Below, piece after piece: positions 37,244-46,691 of a DNA stretch of 64,000 nucleotides. Below the pieces are notes generated by a model. It worked only from the letters and a program-made list of their open reading frames with translations. It had not been told where the DNA came from and did no database searches. The stretch covers positions 2,181,736 through 2,245,735 of the forward strand of contig VBAR01000001.1 of assembly GCA_005882315.1 (NCBI GenBank). The letters run 5' to 3'. A program made the position numbers and the translations under genes. This DNA is from Bacteroidota bacterium (GTDB lineage: Bacteria; Bacteroidota; Bacteroidia; Chitinophagales; Chitinophagaceae). Within the stretch, counting starts at the first letter, position 1, and the number at the start of each line of letters is the position of its first letter.

Positions 37244-38173
37244 ATGAAAAAGTATATAATTGGATCAATTGCAATAGTAGTACTCTTTTCTTCCTGCGAG
37301 AAAAAGGTTGAGCCGATTGATGATTTCCAGGTGCAGGTTGAGTATAAAACAGGTACCAAGAATTTAACAGGTGATATAACATTAAATCCTAAGGATAGTA
37401 TTTATCTTGATTTTACTATTACGTCTCCTACTGATATGTCTTATATCGAAATTCAGAAAAATGGCAGTATAAGGCTGGATACATTCAGATTAAATAGTAC
37501 CAATAACCGGTCTTTTTCCTTAAGAAAAGGATACCGCGTTGATAGCGCTGCTGGTGATTATTCCTACAGGGTGTTAGCAAGAGATGAGCGGGCAATTTTT
37601 ATGGGAGATGGCGGAAAAAATTTTGTAGTTACCGTTACACCAGATTTTTATTTCTGGAGTTACAGAATACTGCAGGTGCCTGATACTGTCGATAAAACCA
37701 ATAAGACGTACTACTCAAGTACCGAAGGGAAAACCTATAGTTATAGTGATGGTGGGGCCAATTCTGCTAAGATCGATTTTGGTTACTATTGGGACACAAC
37801 TGGACGCTTATCTTCAAGTACCACCGATGATTTGAAGCACACTATTTATTCACTCAGTGCTGCACAGCCTCAATTGGCCTACTACGATATTAGTACCTGG
37901 ACAAAAAATGTTACGTTGTTAAAGAAAATGCCGACATCAGTAAATTTTGTCAGTGGTTTAACTTCTTCAGGTGCAATTCAAACTTTAATTGGCGGAAACA
38001 TGACCTCTGGTACTTCTTCCAAGGTGTCTACAGTGAGTACGACCGCTGGTAGCAATGTTATTGGATTTAAAACTGCAGCCGGAAAGTTTGGCGCAATACT
38101 TATCCGGTATGTAAATGGAGATTCGCCGAATAAAACAACGCAGATAGAAGTAGATGTCAAAGTGCAGAAGTAA
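37244..38173 (+). CDS. SusE-position surface lipoprotein of unknown fold
   Basis: A roughly 309-residue lipoprotein. The ATG at 37244 gives MKKYIIGSIAIVVLFSSCEKK, an ideal lipoprotein signal. The upstream in-frame ATG at 37223 would add MLKKKLN and is less likely. The mature part starts with a beta-rich Ig-like region (about residues 25-135) containing SPTDMSYIEIQKNGSIRLD, followed by a longer beta domain with no motif I recognise. Its position after susD and before a terminator matches the SusE/SusF-type accessory glycan-binding proteins, so surface glycan binding is the likely role. Specific family uncertain. Confidence 0.7.
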   Translation: MKKYIIGSIAIVVLFSSCEKKVEPIDDFQVQVEYKTGTKNLTGDITLNPKDSIYLDFTITSPTDMSYIEIQKNGSIRLDTFRLNSTNNRSFSLRKGYRVDSAAGDYSYRVLARDERAIFMGDGGKNFVVTVTPDFYFWSYRILQVPDTVDKTNKTYYSSTEGKTYSYSDGGANSAKIDFGYYWDTTGRLSSSTTDDLKHTIYSLSAAQPQLAYYDISTWTKNVTLLKKMPTSVNFVSGLTSSGAIQTLIGGNMTSGTSSKVSTVSTTAGSNVIGFKTAAGKFGAILIRYVNGDSPNKTTQIEVDVKVQK

Positions 38174-38207
38174 TTTTTATAAGACTTAAAAGTGTATAAG
38201 CATACTC

Positions 38208-38236
38208 AAAGAGAAAGCAGGTGCTTTCTCTTTTTT
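38208..38236 (+). terminator. Intrinsic terminator of the SusCD unit
   Basis: A perfect 12-bp stem, AAAGAGAAAGCA (38208-38219) and TGCTTTCTCTTT (38222-38233), with a GG loop, runs into T residues up to 38236. It lies 35 bp after the stop codon of the SusE-position gene. Confidence 0.85.
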
Positions 38237-38318
38237 AATGAAATTAAATTGATGAACGGTGACAGTAAATAGACAGGCTTTTACAACAATAGTCGTCTAA
38301 TAAACAAAATATTTAACC

Positions 38319-39965
38319 ATGAAAATCAGCAGTAAGAAAATTTTTATTTTGATTGTATTTGCGATGAGTATAAATCTGTCGTTTGCCCAGTATCCTGAAA
38401 TTCCGGATGATGTACAACGTAAATCAGATTCACTGCTTCGTGCAGCAAAAAATCATTCTGATTCTGCATGGCAGGTTGCATGGCCGATCATTCAGGAGGA
38501 AGCAAAAAAAGGAAAACCTTTTATTGATTTTGCTAATCGTCCAACTGATTTACCACAAGCAGAAATTCCTGCATTTCCAGGCGCTGAAGGTGGTGGCAAA
38601 TTTAGCTTTGGTGGTCGGGGTGGCAGAGTAATAGTTGTAACTAATTTAAATGATGATGGTCCGGGCAGTTTTCGCTGGGCATGTGAGCAAGGTGGGGCAA
38701 GAACTATTGTATTCAATGTTGCCGGCATCATCCGGTTAAAATCTCCATTGATAATCCGTGCACCATATATAACTATCGCAGGACAAACAGCACCTGGCGA
38801 TGGTGTTTGCGTTGCGGGGGAAACAGTTTGGATCAATACACATGATGTCATTATCCGATTTATGCGTTTCCGTCGTGGTGAAACATGGGTTGGAAGAAGA
38901 GATGATGCAATAGGTGGAAACCCGGTAGGTAATATCATGATCGATCATGTAAGTGCCTCATGGGGATTGGATGAAAACATGAGCATGTATCGTCATATGT
39001 ATAATGATAGCACAGGTAAACCTGCAGAAGAAAAATTAGGCACAGTTAATATCACTATTCAGAATTCAATTTTTGCAGAAGCACTGGATACATGGAATCA
39101 TTCATTCGGCAGCACATTGGGTGGTGAAAATTGTTCTTTCATGCGGAATCTCTGGGCGAACAATACCGGTCGCAATCCTTCAATTGGCTGGCATGGCGTT
39201 TTCAATTTTGTAAATAATGTTGTGTTCAACTGGGTGCATCGTTCTATTGACGGTGGGGATTATCGTGCACAATACAATATCATTAATAATTATTTCAAAC
39301 CTGGTCCTGCAACGCCTAAAAATAGTAATGTAGGCCATCGTATTTTAAAACCAGAAAGTGGAAGAAGTAAATTGAAATATCAAACCTATGGCAGGGCATA
39401 TGTAAATGGAAATATCATGGAAGGATATCCTGAAGTAACAAAGGATAACTGGAATGGTGGAGTACAGGTGGAAGAAATGTCAAATGCAGGTAAGTACACA
39501 GATAATATTAAATGGCATAAGCCATTGCCAATGCCGGAGCTTACTGTTATGCCGGCAGAATCTGCCAAAAACTATGTATTGGAAAATGCAGGAGCTACAT
39601 TGCCGAAACGTGATGCCGTTGATAAAAGAATTACTGAGCAGGTTCGTACAGGAAAAATAGTTGTATCGCCTGATATAGTGCCGCCAACAACACAATTCAA
39701 ACATCGCCGTGAGCCATTGGATAGTTATAAACAAGGAATTATTACTGATATAAGCCAGGTGGGTGGCTATCCCGAATACAAAGGCACAGCTTATAAGGAC
39801 AGCGATAGTGATGGCATACCTGATGACTGGGAAACAAAAAACAAATTGAATCCGAAAGACGCATCCGATGCAGGTAAGGTAAATGGAAATGGGTACAGCA
39901 ATATCGAAAATTACCTGAACAGTGTGGTGCCTGCAGAAAATGTAAAACCGGCAAAAGGGTTTTAA
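38319..39965 (+). CDS. Secreted PL1-type pectate lyase with N-terminal extension
   Basis: A 548-residue secreted lyase (signal peptide MKISSKKIFILIVFAMSINLSFAQ). Residues 25-85 form an extension not present in the paralogue at 14332-15717. It is helical, with repeated Asp/Ser/Ala, and ends before IPAFPGAEGGGKFSFGGRGG. The beta-helix includes VTNLNDDGPGSFRWACEQGG, ITIAGQTAPGDGVCVAG, IIRFMRFRRGE and IMIDHVSASWGLDEN. The C-terminus again has a calcium-type SDSDGIPDDWETKNKLN repeat. It should cleave pectate or another galacturonan. It is the first gene after the SusCD terminator and probably begins a new transcription unit. Confidence 0.87.
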   Translation: MKISSKKIFILIVFAMSINLSFAQYPEIPDDVQRKSDSLLRAAKNHSDSAWQVAWPIIQEEAKKGKPFIDFANRPTDLPQAEIPAFPGAEGGGKFSFGGRGGRVIVVTNLNDDGPGSFRWACEQGGARTIVFNVAGIIRLKSPLIIRAPYITIAGQTAPGDGVCVAGETVWINTHDVIIRFMRFRRGETWVGRRDDAIGGNPVGNIMIDHVSASWGLDENMSMYRHMYNDSTGKPAEEKLGTVNITIQNSIFAEALDTWNHSFGSTLGGENCSFMRNLWANNTGRNPSIGWHGVFNFVNNVVFNWVHRSIDGGDYRAQYNIINNYFKPGPATPKNSNVGHRILKPESGRSKLKYQTYGRAYVNGNIMEGYPEVTKDNWNGGVQVEEMSNAGKYTDNIKWHKPLPMPELTVMPAESAKNYVLENAGATLPKRDAVDKRITEQVRTGKIVVSPDIVPPTTQFKHRREPLDSYKQGIITDISQVGGYPEYKGTAYKDSDSDGIPDDWETKNKLNPKDASDAGKVNGNGYSNIENYLNSVVPAENVKPAKGF

Positions 39966-40015
39966 AAATAACAGTAGATTTATAATGCGTTCAGCACTTA
40001 ATAAAAAAAATCGTT

Positions 40016-43000
40016 TTGAAGGCTTTATTATCAGCAGGGAAATTATGTAAAAGAAATTTCATTCTTCATGCAGCAACTGCATGCTTTATCGTACTTACTA
40101 ACCCGTTCCATATAGCAGCACAGAAGGAGGCAAAACCATTGCCTCCTCTTTTTTTTGATAAAGGAAAACTTATTTATACACCCGATCCACAGGGCAACCG
40201 CATCCCCGATTTTTCTTACTGTGGCTATATGGCTTCTGAAAAACCGATACCAACAGTTCCCGTAAAAGTAGTTGTACCTGTTGCAAAAGGTGATGCTACA
40301 CTCCGCATTCAATCGGCATTGGATTATGTTGCTTCATTGCCACTTGATGCAAATGGTTTTCGTGGTGCTGTATTGTTGCAAAAAGGAAATTATGAAGTGC
40401 TAGGGCAATTAAGAATTGCAGCTTCAGGAGTTGTATTGAGGGGTAGCGGTGTAAATAGTACAACTATAACGGGTGCAGGTACTGGAAGATTGGCATTGAT
40501 AAAGATTGTTGGCAAGAATGATATTCCCAGAGATATGTATGGGTTAAAAATTACAGATGTGTATGTTCCTGTGAATGCTACAAAATTTAATGTTGACAGT
40601 TCAATTTTAATTAAAAGCCATTCCAATAAAATTATTATTCGTCGTCCATCAACTGAAAAATGGATTAAAGATTTAGCTACAGATCATTTTGGTGGAGGCA
40701 TTACAGCATTGGGATGGAAGCCAGGCGATAGAGATTTGTTTTTCGACAGGACAATTACAAAAATTGATGGAACGACGATTACAATCGATGCTCCATTGAC
40801 GACAGCTTTGGATACAACCTATGGCGGTGCTACAATTTATTTTTATAATGGCACAGGAAGAATCAATAATTGTGGCGTTGAGAATCTTCGTTGTTTATCT
40901 GTGTATGATAAAAACAACCCTAAAGATGAGGACCATCGCTGGAATGCGATCAATATTGAGAATGCAGAAGATTGTTGGGTAAGACAAATCAAATTTGAAA
41001 ATTTTGCAGGTTCTGTCGTAAGTATTTTAGAAACATCAAAAAGAATTACAGTAGAAGATTGCAAATCGCTTTTACCTGTTTCAGAAATTGGTGGACAAAG
41101 ACGTTATACTTTTTTAACTACTGGACAGCAAACATTATTTCAGCGTTGCTATGCGGAGAATGGTTATCATGATTTTGCTGTAGGCTATTGTGCTCCCGGT
41201 CCCAATGCATTCGTGCAATGCGAATCTGTTTTGCCCTATAGTTTTAGCGGTGCTATTGATAGTTGGGCAAGCGGTGTTTTGTTTGATGTAGTGAATGTAG
41301 ATGGCAATGCACTGCGTTTTGGTAACCGCGGACAAGATGCAAATGGTGCAGGCTGGTCTGCGGCCAACAGTTTATTCTGGAATTGTTCAGCAGCAAGAAT
41401 TGATTGTTATAAACCACCTACTGCACAAAACTGGTCATTCGGCAGCTGGAGCGAATTTTCGGGTGATGGTTATTGGGGAGAATCAAATAATACAATCACG
41501 CCAAGAAGTTTATTTTATCAGCAACTCAAAGAAAGATTAAATAAGAATATTGATGAACAGGCACAGTTATTATTTGTGCCAACAGAAGCTTCAAGCAGCC
41601 CATCTGTTGAGACGGCATTGGAGCTGACTAAGGAAGCATCAAAACCAAGAAAGCAGTTGAAGGAATGGATTGATGAAGCAGCAAAGCGAAATCCGATTTC
41701 AATAAATGTCAACAGTGCAAAAACAATTGATGAGATTGGTATTAAAAAACAAGAAGCTCCAAACTATGCCCCCGCAACTCAAATTAAAAACGGTTGGTTG
41801 GTGAGAGGAGATGAAATTGTAACGGGCAGAAGACAAAATGTTCCGTGGTGGAGTGGCGGAGTTCAAGGAAAAGACCTGCAAAATGCACAACCCGCAATTA
41901 CAAGATTTGTTCCTGGTAGAACAGGCCGCGGCTTAACAGATGATTTAAATGAATTGACTGATGATATGAAGGCAAAGAATATTATCGGTATGGAACAGAA
42001 TTATGGGTTGTGGTATGATAGAAGAAGAGATGATCATGAACGCACCAGGAGAATAGATGGCGAAGTATGGCCGCCGTTTTATGAACTCCCTTTTGCAAGA
42101 AGCGGAAAAGAGACCGCATGGGATGGGTTAAGTAAATATGATTTGACAAAATATAATCTTTTTTACTGGAGCCGTTTAAAGCAGTTCGCTGATTTAGCCG
42201 ATCAAAAGGGTTTGCTGCTGGTTCATCAGAATTATTTTCAGCATAATATTATTGAGGCCGGTGCCCATTACGCAGATTTCCCCTGGCGTACCGCAAATAA
42301 TATTAATAACACAGGTTTTGTAGAACCTGTTAACTATGCGGGTGATAAACGTATCTTTTATGCAGAACAATTTTATGATGTTTCAAATCCGGTTCGTAGA
42401 GAATTACATAAAAAATATATCCGTCAATGTTTGAATAATTTTAAAGACAACAATGGTGTGATACAATTAATAGGCGAGGAGTTCACAGGCCCCACCCATT
42501 TTGTAAAATTCTGGCTCGATGTAATTAAGGAATGGGAAAAGGAAACCGGCAAACACCCCATCATTGGTTTGAGTGTAACAAAAGATGTACAGGATTCAAT
42601 TCTAAAAAATCCTGCGTATGCTGCAATTGTCGACCTGATTGATATCCGTTACTGGCATTACCAGGCTGATGGTACAACTTATGAGCCCAAAGGCGGACAA
42701 AGTTTAGCACCACGCCAACATGCAAGATTATTAAAACCAAAGAAAACAAGTTTTGAACAGGTTTATCGTGCAGTAAAGGAATATCGTGATAAATATCCCG
42801 GGAAAGCAGTTGTATATTCAGGTGATAGTTATCCAGAGTTTGGTATTGCAGTATTTATGGCGGGTGGAAGTTTAGCTGTTTTACCGGAAACTATCGATAA
42901 TGAGGTCATGAAAGCAGCAACTGGTATGAAGCCGATTGCATCAACTGATAAGAACGAATATAGATTAAGTGATGGCAAAAAGAGTGTAATATATAATATA

Positions 43001-43027
43001 ACAACAAGAAGTTTTTTAATAAGATAA
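40016..43027 (+). CDS. Secreted beta-helix protein fused to a C-terminal DUF6298-like barrel domain
   Basis: A roughly 1003-residue exported protein. Residues about 75-440 form a pectate-lyase-like beta helix (IQSALDYVASLP, GAVLLQKGNYEV, GVVLRGSGVNSTTITG). The C-terminal region from about 590 looks like an alpha/beta barrel (NGWLVRGDEIVTGRR, NIIGMEQNYGLWYDRRRDD, VIQLIGEEFTGPTHF) and matches what I recall as DUF6298; Glu residues in IGEEFTG are catalytic candidates. The start is uncertain. TTG at 40016 gives a signal peptide ending HIAAQ, while an ATA at 40001 would give a natural-looking KKIVLK leader. No ATG is in frame downstream near the N-terminus. It is probably a pectin-active enzyme; the reaction is unknown. 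Confidence 0.65.
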   Translation: MKALLSAGKLCKRNFILHAATACFIVLTNPFHIAAQKEAKPLPPLFFDKGKLIYTPDPQGNRIPDFSYCGYMASEKPIPTVPVKVVVPVAKGDATLRIQSALDYVASLPLDANGFRGAVLLQKGNYEVLGQLRIAASGVVLRGSGVNSTTITGAGTGRLALIKIVGKNDIPRDMYGLKITDVYVPVNATKFNVDSSILIKSHSNKIIIRRPSTEKWIKDLATDHFGGGITALGWKPGDRDLFFDRTITKIDGTTITIDAPLTTALDTTYGGATIYFYNGTGRINNCGVENLRCLSVYDKNNPKDEDHRWNAINIENAEDCWVRQIKFENFAGSVVSILETSKRITVEDCKSLLPVSEIGGQRRYTFLTTGQQTLFQRCYAENGYHDFAVGYCAPGPNAFVQCESVLPYSFSGAIDSWASGVLFDVVNVDGNALRFGNRGQDANGAGWSAANSLFWNCSAARIDCYKPPTAQNWSFGSWSEFSGDGYWGESNNTITPRSLFYQQLKERLNKNIDEQAQLLFVPTEASSSPSVETALELTKEASKPRKQLKEWIDEAAKRNPISINVNSAKTIDEIGIKKQEAPNYAPATQIKNGWLVRGDEIVTGRRQNVPWWSGGVQGKDLQNAQPAITRFVPGRTGRGLTDDLNELTDDMKAKNIIGMEQNYGLWYDRRRDDHERTRRIDGEVWPPFYELPFARSGKETAWDGLSKYDLTKYNLFYWSRLKQFADLADQKGLLLVHQNYFQHNIIEAGAHYADFPWRTANNINNTGFVEPVNYAGDKRIFYAEQFYDVSNPVRRELHKKYIRQCLNNFKDNNGVIQLIGEEFTGPTHFVKFWLDVIKEWEKETGKHPIIGLSVTKDVQDSILKNPAYAAIVDLIDIRYWHYQADGTTYEPKGGQSLAPRQHARLLKPKKTSFEQVYRAVKEYRDKYPGKAVVYSGDSYPEFGIAVFMAGGSLAVLPETIDNEVMKAATGMKPIASTDKNEYRLSDGKKSVIYNITTRSFLIR

Positions 43028-43080
43028 TAAAATAAATCCCAAACCAAACGATGCAGCCAACCGAAACAATTATAATCAGC

Positions 43081-44352
43081 ATGGAAAAAAAGACAAGTAG
43101 CGGAAATAAATACCTTGTTCCATTCATACTTGTTGCCTTTCTTTTTTTCCTATGGGGAATGGTGCATAACCTTGATGGTATTTTGATTCCGCATCTGAAG
43201 AAAGCATGCCAGCTCAGTAACAGCCAGAGTACATTGATTGATGTCGCCATCTTCTTTGCTTATTTTATAATGGCTATACCGGCAGGTATGATCTTAAAAA
43301 AATGGGGATATAAAAATGGGATCATTGCTGGTTTGATACTGGCAGGTATCGGTGCTTTACTTTTTTTACCTGCCGCCAATTCCAGAACTTATGAATTGTT
43401 TTTATTGGCTTTGTTTGTTATTGGTTGTGGTATTACAATACTAGAAACAGCAGCAAATCCTTATGCAGCAATACTAGGTGATGCTAAAGGTGCAAGTACA
43501 AGATTAAACCTGGGAGCAGCTATAAATGGTCTTGCTGTTTTTATTGCGCCATTGATCGGGTCTGCTTTTATTTTTTCAGGTATTAATCACTCAGCTGATG
43601 AACTTGCTGCAATGACAGAGCCAGCCAGGCTTGCTTATCTCGATGGAGAATCAGCGGCGGTAAAGACTCCTTATATTTTTATTGCAGCAGGATTTTTATT
43701 TGTGGCATTATTGTTTTTCTTTTTCAAATTACCGGAAGTAAAAGACGAATCAAAAACAGCAAAGCTATCAGAGTTTATCCGTGCATTCAGGCATAAACAT
43801 TTAAAGTGGGCAGTGATTGCGCAGTTTGCATATGTAGGCGCACAGGTATGTGTAACAAGTTTCTTTGTTCGCATGGCTATGAAGTACGGTGGAGTAGATG
43901 AAAAAACAGCCGGCTATTATCTCGGAACTATTTATGGCGTTTCATTTTTAGCAGGAAGATTTATCGGAACCGGGCTGACAAGATATTTTTCATCAGAAAG
44001 ACTGCTGACTGTATTTTCTGTAATTGCAGCTTTGCTATGCTGCCTTGCAATGGCTACTCATGGTAAAATAATTATTTATTCTTTAGGTGCAATGGGCTTC
44101 TTCATGTCCATCATGTTTCCAACCATTTTTGCATTGGGATTGGTTGGACTGGATAAAGAAACAAAGATCGGTGGCTCATTGTTGGTGATGGCAATCGTTG
44201 GGGGTGCGGTGCTGCCTTATATAATGGGTAGAATAATTGATGCTTTTAATGATAATATTCAAATCGGGTATATCGTACCGTTGATCTGTTTTTTAGTAAT
44301 AATATATTTTGCTGTAAGAGGCTATAAACCTGATTTAAAAACTGCTGAATAG
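43081..44352 (+). CDS. FucP-type MFS sugar:proton symporter
   Basis: About 423 residues with 12 predicted membrane segments. The ATG at 43081 gives MEKKTSSGNKYLVPFILVAF directly before helix 1; an ATG at 43051 would add ten residues. Family motifs of the L-fucose permease group are clear: FFLWGMVHNLDGILIPHLKKACQLSNSQ in helix 1, FFAYFIMAIPAGMILKKWGYKNGI in helices 2-3 and ETAANPYAAILG in the helix 4-5 region. These transporters carry fucose, glucose, galactose or related sugars into the cytoplasm. The substrate here may be a monosaccharide released by the surrounding hydrolases, such as fucose, galactose or rhamnose; this is not resolved. Confidence 0.88.
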   Translation: MEKKTSSGNKYLVPFILVAFLFFLWGMVHNLDGILIPHLKKACQLSNSQSTLIDVAIFFAYFIMAIPAGMILKKWGYKNGIIAGLILAGIGALLFLPAANSRTYELFLLALFVIGCGITILETAANPYAAILGDAKGASTRLNLGAAINGLAVFIAPLIGSAFIFSGINHSADELAAMTEPARLAYLDGESAAVKTPYIFIAAGFLFVALLFFFFKLPEVKDESKTAKLSEFIRAFRHKHLKWAVIAQFAYVGAQVCVTSFFVRMAMKYGGVDEKTAGYYLGTIYGVSFLAGRFIGTGLTRYFSSERLLTVFSVIAALLCCLAMATHGKIIIYSLGAMGFFMSIMFPTIFALGLVGLDKETKIGGSLLVMAIVGGAVLPYIMGRIIDAFNDNIQIGYIVPLICFLVIIYFAVRGYKPDLKTAE

Positions 44353-44388
44353 AAATACAGAACGATGAAGTGTGCGACGCAACAAAAG

Positions 44389-45789
44389 ATGAAAAGAATT
44401 ACTGCAGCTGGTAACATAAAAAAATACCTGCTGAGTTTCCTGCTTTTTGTATGCCTGGCCAGTAATGCACAAGTGAAGCAATTAAAAATATCGGCTAATA
44501 AAAGGTTTTTCAGCACTACTGATGGTAAACCTTTTTTCTGGTTGGGCGATACTGGTTGGTTATTGTTTGTGAAATGCACCCGGGAAGATGCGATCCAATA
44601 TTTGGAAACAAGAAAGCAACAAGGTTTTAATGTGGTGCAGGTAATGGTATTGCACGATATGAATAATACAAAAAATGTATATGGAGATCTGGCATTGATT
44701 AATGAAGATGTTTCAAAACCAAATACTACATATGGGAATACTTTTTCAAATGCTGAACAATATGATTACTGGGATCATGTCGACTTTATAGTAAACGAAG
44801 CAGCCAAACGCGGAATTTATATGGCAATGGTGCCAGTATGGGGAAGTAATGTAAAAAGCGGTAAAGTAAATGTTCAGCAGGCAGAGGCCTATGCAAAGTT
44901 TTTAGTGCACCGGTATAAAAATAGTTACAATATTATATGGTTGAATGGTGGTGATGTAAGAGGAACGGAGGGACTCGACGTATGGAAAGCAATAGGTACT
45001 ACTTTAAAAAAGTATAACGCCAGGACTTTAGTAACCTATCATCCTCGTGGAAGAACTTCTTCCAGCGATTGGTTTCATAATGAAGCATGGCTTGATTTCA
45101 ATATGTTTCAAAGCGGTCATAAAGATTATGCGCAGGATACGGTAAGCACGGAATCCCGGCATTATGGAGAAGATAACTGGAAGTATACAGAAACAGATTA
45201 CAGGTTGATGCCTGTTAAGCCAACAATGGATGGTGAGCCTTCGTATGAAAATATACCACATGGATTGCATGATAGTCTGCAACCAAGATGGACAGCAGCT
45301 GATTTACGCCGTTATGCATACTGGAGTGTATTTGCAGGAGGTGCTGGATTTACTTATGGCGAAAATGGAGTGATGCAATTTAATAAGATGGGAGACTGGA
45401 CTGCTAATTATGGTGTAGCGGCTGATTGGAAAAAATCAATCCTTTCACCGGGAGCAACGCAAATGAATTTTCTAAAAAAGTTAATGTTAGGTAAATCTTA
45501 TTATGATCGTGTGCCTGCACAGGAACTGGTAATTGATAATGGCGAAAAATATGAGAGGATATTAGCCACAAAAGGTAAAAGCTATGCTTTGTTTTATGTT
45601 TATAATGGAAGGGAATTTAAAGTAGCTATGGATAAATTAAAATTTTATCCCTCAAAGGCAGGATGGTTTAATCCAAAGAATGGAGAAACAAAATGGATGA
45701 CTGAATACAGGAATACAAAGGATAAAAAATTTGATCCTCCCGGTGAAAAAGAAAATGGAAATGACTGGGTTTTGATTTTGGAAAAATGA
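44389..45789 (+). CDS. GH140-type (DUF4038) apiosidase-like glycoside hydrolase
   Basis: A secreted enzyme of about 466 residues from the ATG at 44389 (MKRITAAGNIKKYLLSFLLFVCLASNAQ); an ATG at 44365 adds eight. The DUF4038 TIM barrel begins FFSTTDGKPFFWLGDTGWLLF, and a C-terminal small beta domain follows from about residue 375. Catalytic candidates are Asp189 in WLNGGDVRG and Glu283 in DGEPSYE, the positions expected for the family's acid/base and nucleophile. The characterised GH140 enzyme of Bacteroides removes D-apiose from rhamnogalacturonan II. The next gene overlaps by 4 bp (ATGA). Apiosidase activity fits the isomerase, kinase and split transketolase downstream. Confidence 0.8.
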   Translation: MKRITAAGNIKKYLLSFLLFVCLASNAQVKQLKISANKRFFSTTDGKPFFWLGDTGWLLFVKCTREDAIQYLETRKQQGFNVVQVMVLHDMNNTKNVYGDLALINEDVSKPNTTYGNTFSNAEQYDYWDHVDFIVNEAAKRGIYMAMVPVWGSNVKSGKVNVQQAEAYAKFLVHRYKNSYNIIWLNGGDVRGTEGLDVWKAIGTTLKKYNARTLVTYHPRGRTSSSDWFHNEAWLDFNMFQSGHKDYAQDTVSTESRHYGEDNWKYTETDYRLMPVKPTMDGEPSYENIPHGLHDSLQPRWTAADLRRYAYWSVFAGGAGFTYGENGVMQFNKMGDWTANYGVAADWKKSILSPGATQMNFLKKLMLGKSYYDRVPAQELVIDNGEKYERILATKGKSYALFYVYNGREFKVAMDKLKFYPSKAGWFNPKNGETKWMTEYRNTKDKKFDPPGEKENGNDWVLILEK

Positions 45790-46691
45790 GCAGGAAGGTA
45801 ATTACGATATTATTAGTTGTATTTATTATGTCCTGCAGTTCAAAAGCATATTTGTTTACTTCATTTAAAGAACCAGCTAATGAAGGTTTACGGATATTAT
45901 ATAGCAAAGATGGATACAACTGGAAGCGGATAGATTCAGTTCTTTTAAAGCCGTTGATCGGGAAAGATAAAATTATGCGTGACCCGTCGATGATCCAATC
46001 ACCGGATGGAACATTTCATTTGGTATGGACAACAGAATGGAAAGGCGGAAATGGTTTTGGTTATGCAAGCAGTAGGAATTTAATTGACTGGACGGAACAG
46101 CAGTACATTCCTGTTATGCAGCATGAACCGACAGTCGTGAATGTATGGGCACCGGAATTATTTTATGATGATGAAGTGCAGCAATATATTATTATCTGGG
46201 CTAGTTGTATTCCTGGAAGGTTTGAAAAGGGAATTGAAGAAGATAGTAATAATCACAGGATGTATTATGTAACGACGAAGGATTTTAAAACATTTAGCGA
46301 TACAAAATTGTTTCTTGATCCAAAGTTTAGTGTAATTGATGCGGTAATTGTGAAACGAGCAACAAAAGACTATGTACTGGTATTAAAAGATAATACAAGA
46401 CCTGAAAGAAATATCAAAGTTGCTTTTGCAGATAATCCTCTAGGCCCATGGAAAAATATATCTGCTCCCTTTACTGAAAAATTTACAGAAGGTCCTGCGG
46501 TACTGAAAGTAAAAGATGGCTGGATGGTTTATTATGATGTGTACCAGAATAAAAAATACGGAGCAAGTTTTACAAAGGATTTTAAAACATTTGTAAAAGC
46601 TGATAGTTTAATTAGTGTTCCCGATGCACATAAGCACGGAACAATTTTGACAGTAGATAAAAAATATTTGAAGCAATTAATTAATAAATGA
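45786..46691 (+). CDS. GH43-like five-bladed propeller glycosidase, lipoprotein
   Basis: A 301-residue lipoprotein (MSRKVITILLVVFIMSC, Cys17). The chain shows five-bladed-propeller repeats typical of GH43 and related families. Candidate catalytic residues are Asp in IMRDPSM, Asp in VIDAVIV and Glu in TEGPAVLK, matching the Asp/Asp/Glu set. GH43 enzymes act on arabinosyl, xylosyl or galactosyl linkages. It overlaps both neighbours by 4 bp (45786-45789 and 46688-46691), so it is probably translated together with the GH140 and the propeller protein and may act on the same side chain. The subfamily is not recognised. Confidence 0.7.
   Translation: MSRKVITILLVVFIMSCSSKAYLFTSFKEPANEGLRILYSKDGYNWKRIDSVLLKPLIGKDKIMRDPSMIQSPDGTFHLVWTTEWKGGNGFGYASSRNLIDWTEQQYIPVMQHEPTVVNVWAPELFYDDEVQQYIIIWASCIPGRFEKGIEEDSNNHRMYYVTTKDFKTFSDTKLFLDPKFSVIDAVIVKRATKDYVLVLKDNTRPERNIKVAFADNPLGPWKNISAPFTEKFTEGPAVLKVKDGWMVYYDVYQNKKYGASFTKDFKTFVKADSLISVPDAHKHGTILTVDKKYLKQLINK

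Noticed and set aside
38190-38207. AAGTGT-containing stretch before the SusCD terminator as a second AraR site
   Set aside because: Only one half-site matches and the other side (ATACTC) pairs poorly; it sits after the genes, not at a promoter.
39985-40005. Short open frame MRSALN ahead of the beta-helix fusion gene
   Set aside because: Only six codons and a stop, with no leader-peptide signature; it merely occupies the intergenic gap.
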